Made by a program: the position numbers and the translations under genes
Notes under the pieces: generated by a model
Told to the model about the DNA's origin: nothing
What the model saw: the letters and a program-made list of their open reading frames with translations, nothing else
Database searches by the model: none
Assembly: GCA_003661385.1 (NCBI GenBank)
Contig: QMWA01000126.1
Span: 1-5,301 of the forward strand
DNA length: 5,301 bases
Direction: 5' to 3'
Source: Thermoproteota archaeon
Lineage (GTDB): Archaea; Korarchaeota; Korarchaeia; B14-G2
Part shown: positions 4,130 through 5,301 of the stretch, in pieces
How positions within the stretch are numbered: the stretch's first letter is position 1
Layout of the letters: each line of letters starts with the position of its first letter

Positions 4130-4149
4130 CTCTACCTCAGTAGACTTTC

Positions 4150-4605
4150 ATGTCTGAACAGGAGAGAATAGCAGTGCTTGTACAGGCTATAAAGTCGCTA
4201 GAAGAGGCCATAGCAGTGTATGAGACTAATGCAAGGTTACTTACATCGCTGATACAGAGAGAGGAAGCTGTTAAGGACACCTTGCAGTACCTATCTGAGA
4301 GAGGAGTTCTAGAGAAGGGGTACCTCCCCCTAGGGGAGAGCGTAATGCTACCAGTTGATAAGCTGAAGGTGCCTCAAGTCCTCGTTAATATAGGTTCAGG
4401 GTACTATGTTGAGTCTTCTCTAGAGCGAGCACTAGCCATAGTTGAAGAGCGTATCAGGACGCTAAGTGAGAGCTTAAGCAATGTGACGAGGGTTCTTGAA
4501 GACCTAAAGCTAAGATATCAAGCCATACAGGCTGAGTTAGCATCTATGGTCAGCAAGCAGGAGGGGAGCACCCTTGCTAGAGCGGCTGAAAGCCGCCCTA
4601 AGTAG
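4150..4605 (+). CDS. pfdA: prefoldin subunit alpha
   Basis: This 151-residue protein is the alpha subunit of prefoldin (GimC). Prefoldin is the jellyfish-shaped cytosolic hexamer of two alpha and four beta subunits that captures unfolded nascent chains and passes them to the thermosome. The layout is typical: an N-terminal coiled-coil helix (about 3-52), a beta-hairpin segment (about 55-92, including LPLGESVMLPVDKL and VLVNIGSGYYVE), and a C-terminal coiled-coil helix (about 93-140). The length is at the usual ~145-150. The ATG lacks an upstream ribosome-binding site, which fits leaderless translation. The last 32 nt overlap the ftsY start, so the two are probably coupled. The beta subunit is not in the window. 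Confidence 0.94.
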   Translation: MSEQERIAVLVQAIKSLEEAIAVYETNARLLTSLIQREEAVKDTLQYLSERGVLEKGYLPLGESVMLPVDKLKVPQVLVNIGSGYYVESSLERALAIVEERIRTLSESLSNVTRVLEDLKLRYQAIQAELASMVSKQEGSTLARAAESRPK

Positions 4606-5301
4606 AGCTGTAAAGGAGACTGTATCTAGGATATCACAAGTAGAGCTCACGGAGAGGAACCTAACTGAAGCTTTAGAAGGCCTGGAGATGGAGTACTTGT
4701 CTCTGGGAATTCCTCTGTCAACCATAGAGGCTTTGAAGGCCAGCCTGCTGTCTAAGCTCTCTGGAAGAAAGGTAAGCCGTTTTACCGACTTAACTCAAGT
4801 TGTAAAGTCTGCTCTAAGAGAGGTTCTGCTAGACACACTTAACCTCCCTCGCATCGACCTGCTATCGATGATAAGAGAAGCCCCCTCTCCCCCATTTGTC
4901 ATGCTATTTCTGGGATACAATGGAGCTGGCAAATCTCTGACGCTATGTAAGGTGGCTGTTTTGCTCAGAAGCTATGGGCTTAGGGTGCTTGCTGCTGCAG
5001 GAGACACATTCAGAGCTGGTGCTATCGACCAGCTAGTAGGCTACTGCAAACAAGCTGGTATTCCATGCATAGAGTCTGAAAGAGGCTCAGACAGCTGTGC
5101 AGTAATCTTCCAGGCGGTTAAAGCAGCTGAGAAGAGGAAGTATGATGTGGTGCTAGCTGACACAGCTGGGAGGACTCATGCCGATGTAAACCTGATGGAT
5201 GAGCTTAGGAAGATAGTCCGAGTAATAGAGCCTGACTTAAAGGTACTGGTTGTCGATGCAGTACTTGGGGAAGACGTCATTAATCAGTGTAGAGAATTTG
5301 A
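4574..5301 (+). CDS. ftsY: signal recognition particle receptor FtsY (partial, 3' end missing)
   Basis: The first 242 residues of FtsY are present; the gene runs off the right edge. FtsY is the SRP receptor GTPase that docks ribosome-nascent chain complexes at the membrane. A helical N domain (about 1-105) precedes the G domain, with P-loop GYNGAGKS (114-121), DTFRAGAIDQL (144-154, the SRP-GTPase insertion-box side), DTAGR (196-200) and DAVLGED (228-234, near the closing loop). DTFRAGA and the context favour FtsY over the paralogue Ffh. There is no long acidic A domain, as usual in archaea. The P-loop reads GKSLT where GKTTT is usual. TTG4574 is the first possible start after an in-frame TAG at 4538, with GGAGG (4560-4564) 9 nt upstream. 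Confidence 0.93.
   Translation, partial: MLERLKAALSRAVKETVSRISQVELTERNLTEALEGLEMEYLSLGIPLSTIEALKASLLSKLSGRKVSRFTDLTQVVKSALREVLLDTLNLPRIDLLSMIREAPSPPFVMLFLGYNGAGKSLTLCKVAVLLRSYGLRVLAAAGDTFRAGAIDQLVGYCKQAGIPCIESERGSDSCAVIFQAVKAAEKRKYDVVLADTAGRTHADVNLMDELRKIVRVIEPDLKVLVVDAVLGEDVINQCREF

Noticed and set aside
1-5301. CRISPR array, insertion sequence, integrase site, toxin-antitoxin or other novel mobile system
   Set aside because: No repeated spacers, terminal repeats, transposase-like frames or unassigned genes are seen. The region is a core ribosomal and translation locus.

Overview
The window comes from an archaeon, most likely a hyperthermophilic member of the Thermoproteota (crenarchaeal side). 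The evidence is a GC-rich archaeal 16S rRNA, encoded CCA ends on intron-bearing tRNAs, A/T-rich TATA-type promoters, TTG and GTG starts preceded by GGAGG or GGTG sites, and a string of archaeal/eukaryotic-type information genes (Nep1, Rpp21, eS19, PDCD5, eL39, eL31, aIF6, prefoldin alpha, FtsY). Noncanonical tRNA introns hint at a Thermoproteales- or Thermofilales-like lineage, but I cannot assign genus or species.

Layout: the left part is stable-RNA DNA read on the minus strand. Transcription runs right to left: tRNA-Gly(GCC) with a short anticodon-loop intron (1027-1117), a 7-nt spacer, tRNA-Ala(UGC) with apparent introns in both the D loop and the T loop (917-1019), an A/T-rich rRNA promoter region (about 820-916), a structured 16S leader (about 610-799), and the 5' part of 16S rRNA (1-609, leaving the window at its left edge). 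The right part is a dense plus-strand cluster from 1181 to the right edge: nep1, RNase P Rpp21, rps19e, pdcd5, rpl39e, rpl31e, eif6, pfdA and the start of ftsY. Neighbouring genes overlap or are a few bases apart. A single A/T-rich element at 1140-1147 is well placed to serve both the tRNA-Gly promoter and the nep1 promoter.

The genes form a coherent ribosome and protein-biogenesis neighbourhood. Nep1 modifies 16S rRNA, Rpp21 belongs to RNase P (which matures the 5' ends of tRNAs such as those next door), eS19, eL39 and eL31 are ribosomal proteins, aIF6 is a 60S-type anti-association factor, prefoldin catches nascent chains, and FtsY receives the signal recognition particle at the membrane. 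The order is the familiar archaeal one, except that no gene for ribosomal protein LX (eL20) lies between eif6 and pfdA.

I see no mobile element, CRISPR array, toxin system or clearly unknown gene. The most interesting points are the doubly interrupted tRNA-Ala, the Rpp21 frame running about 146 nt into rps19e, the 16S helix-1 variant with a matching leader segment, and several compact promoter arrangements.
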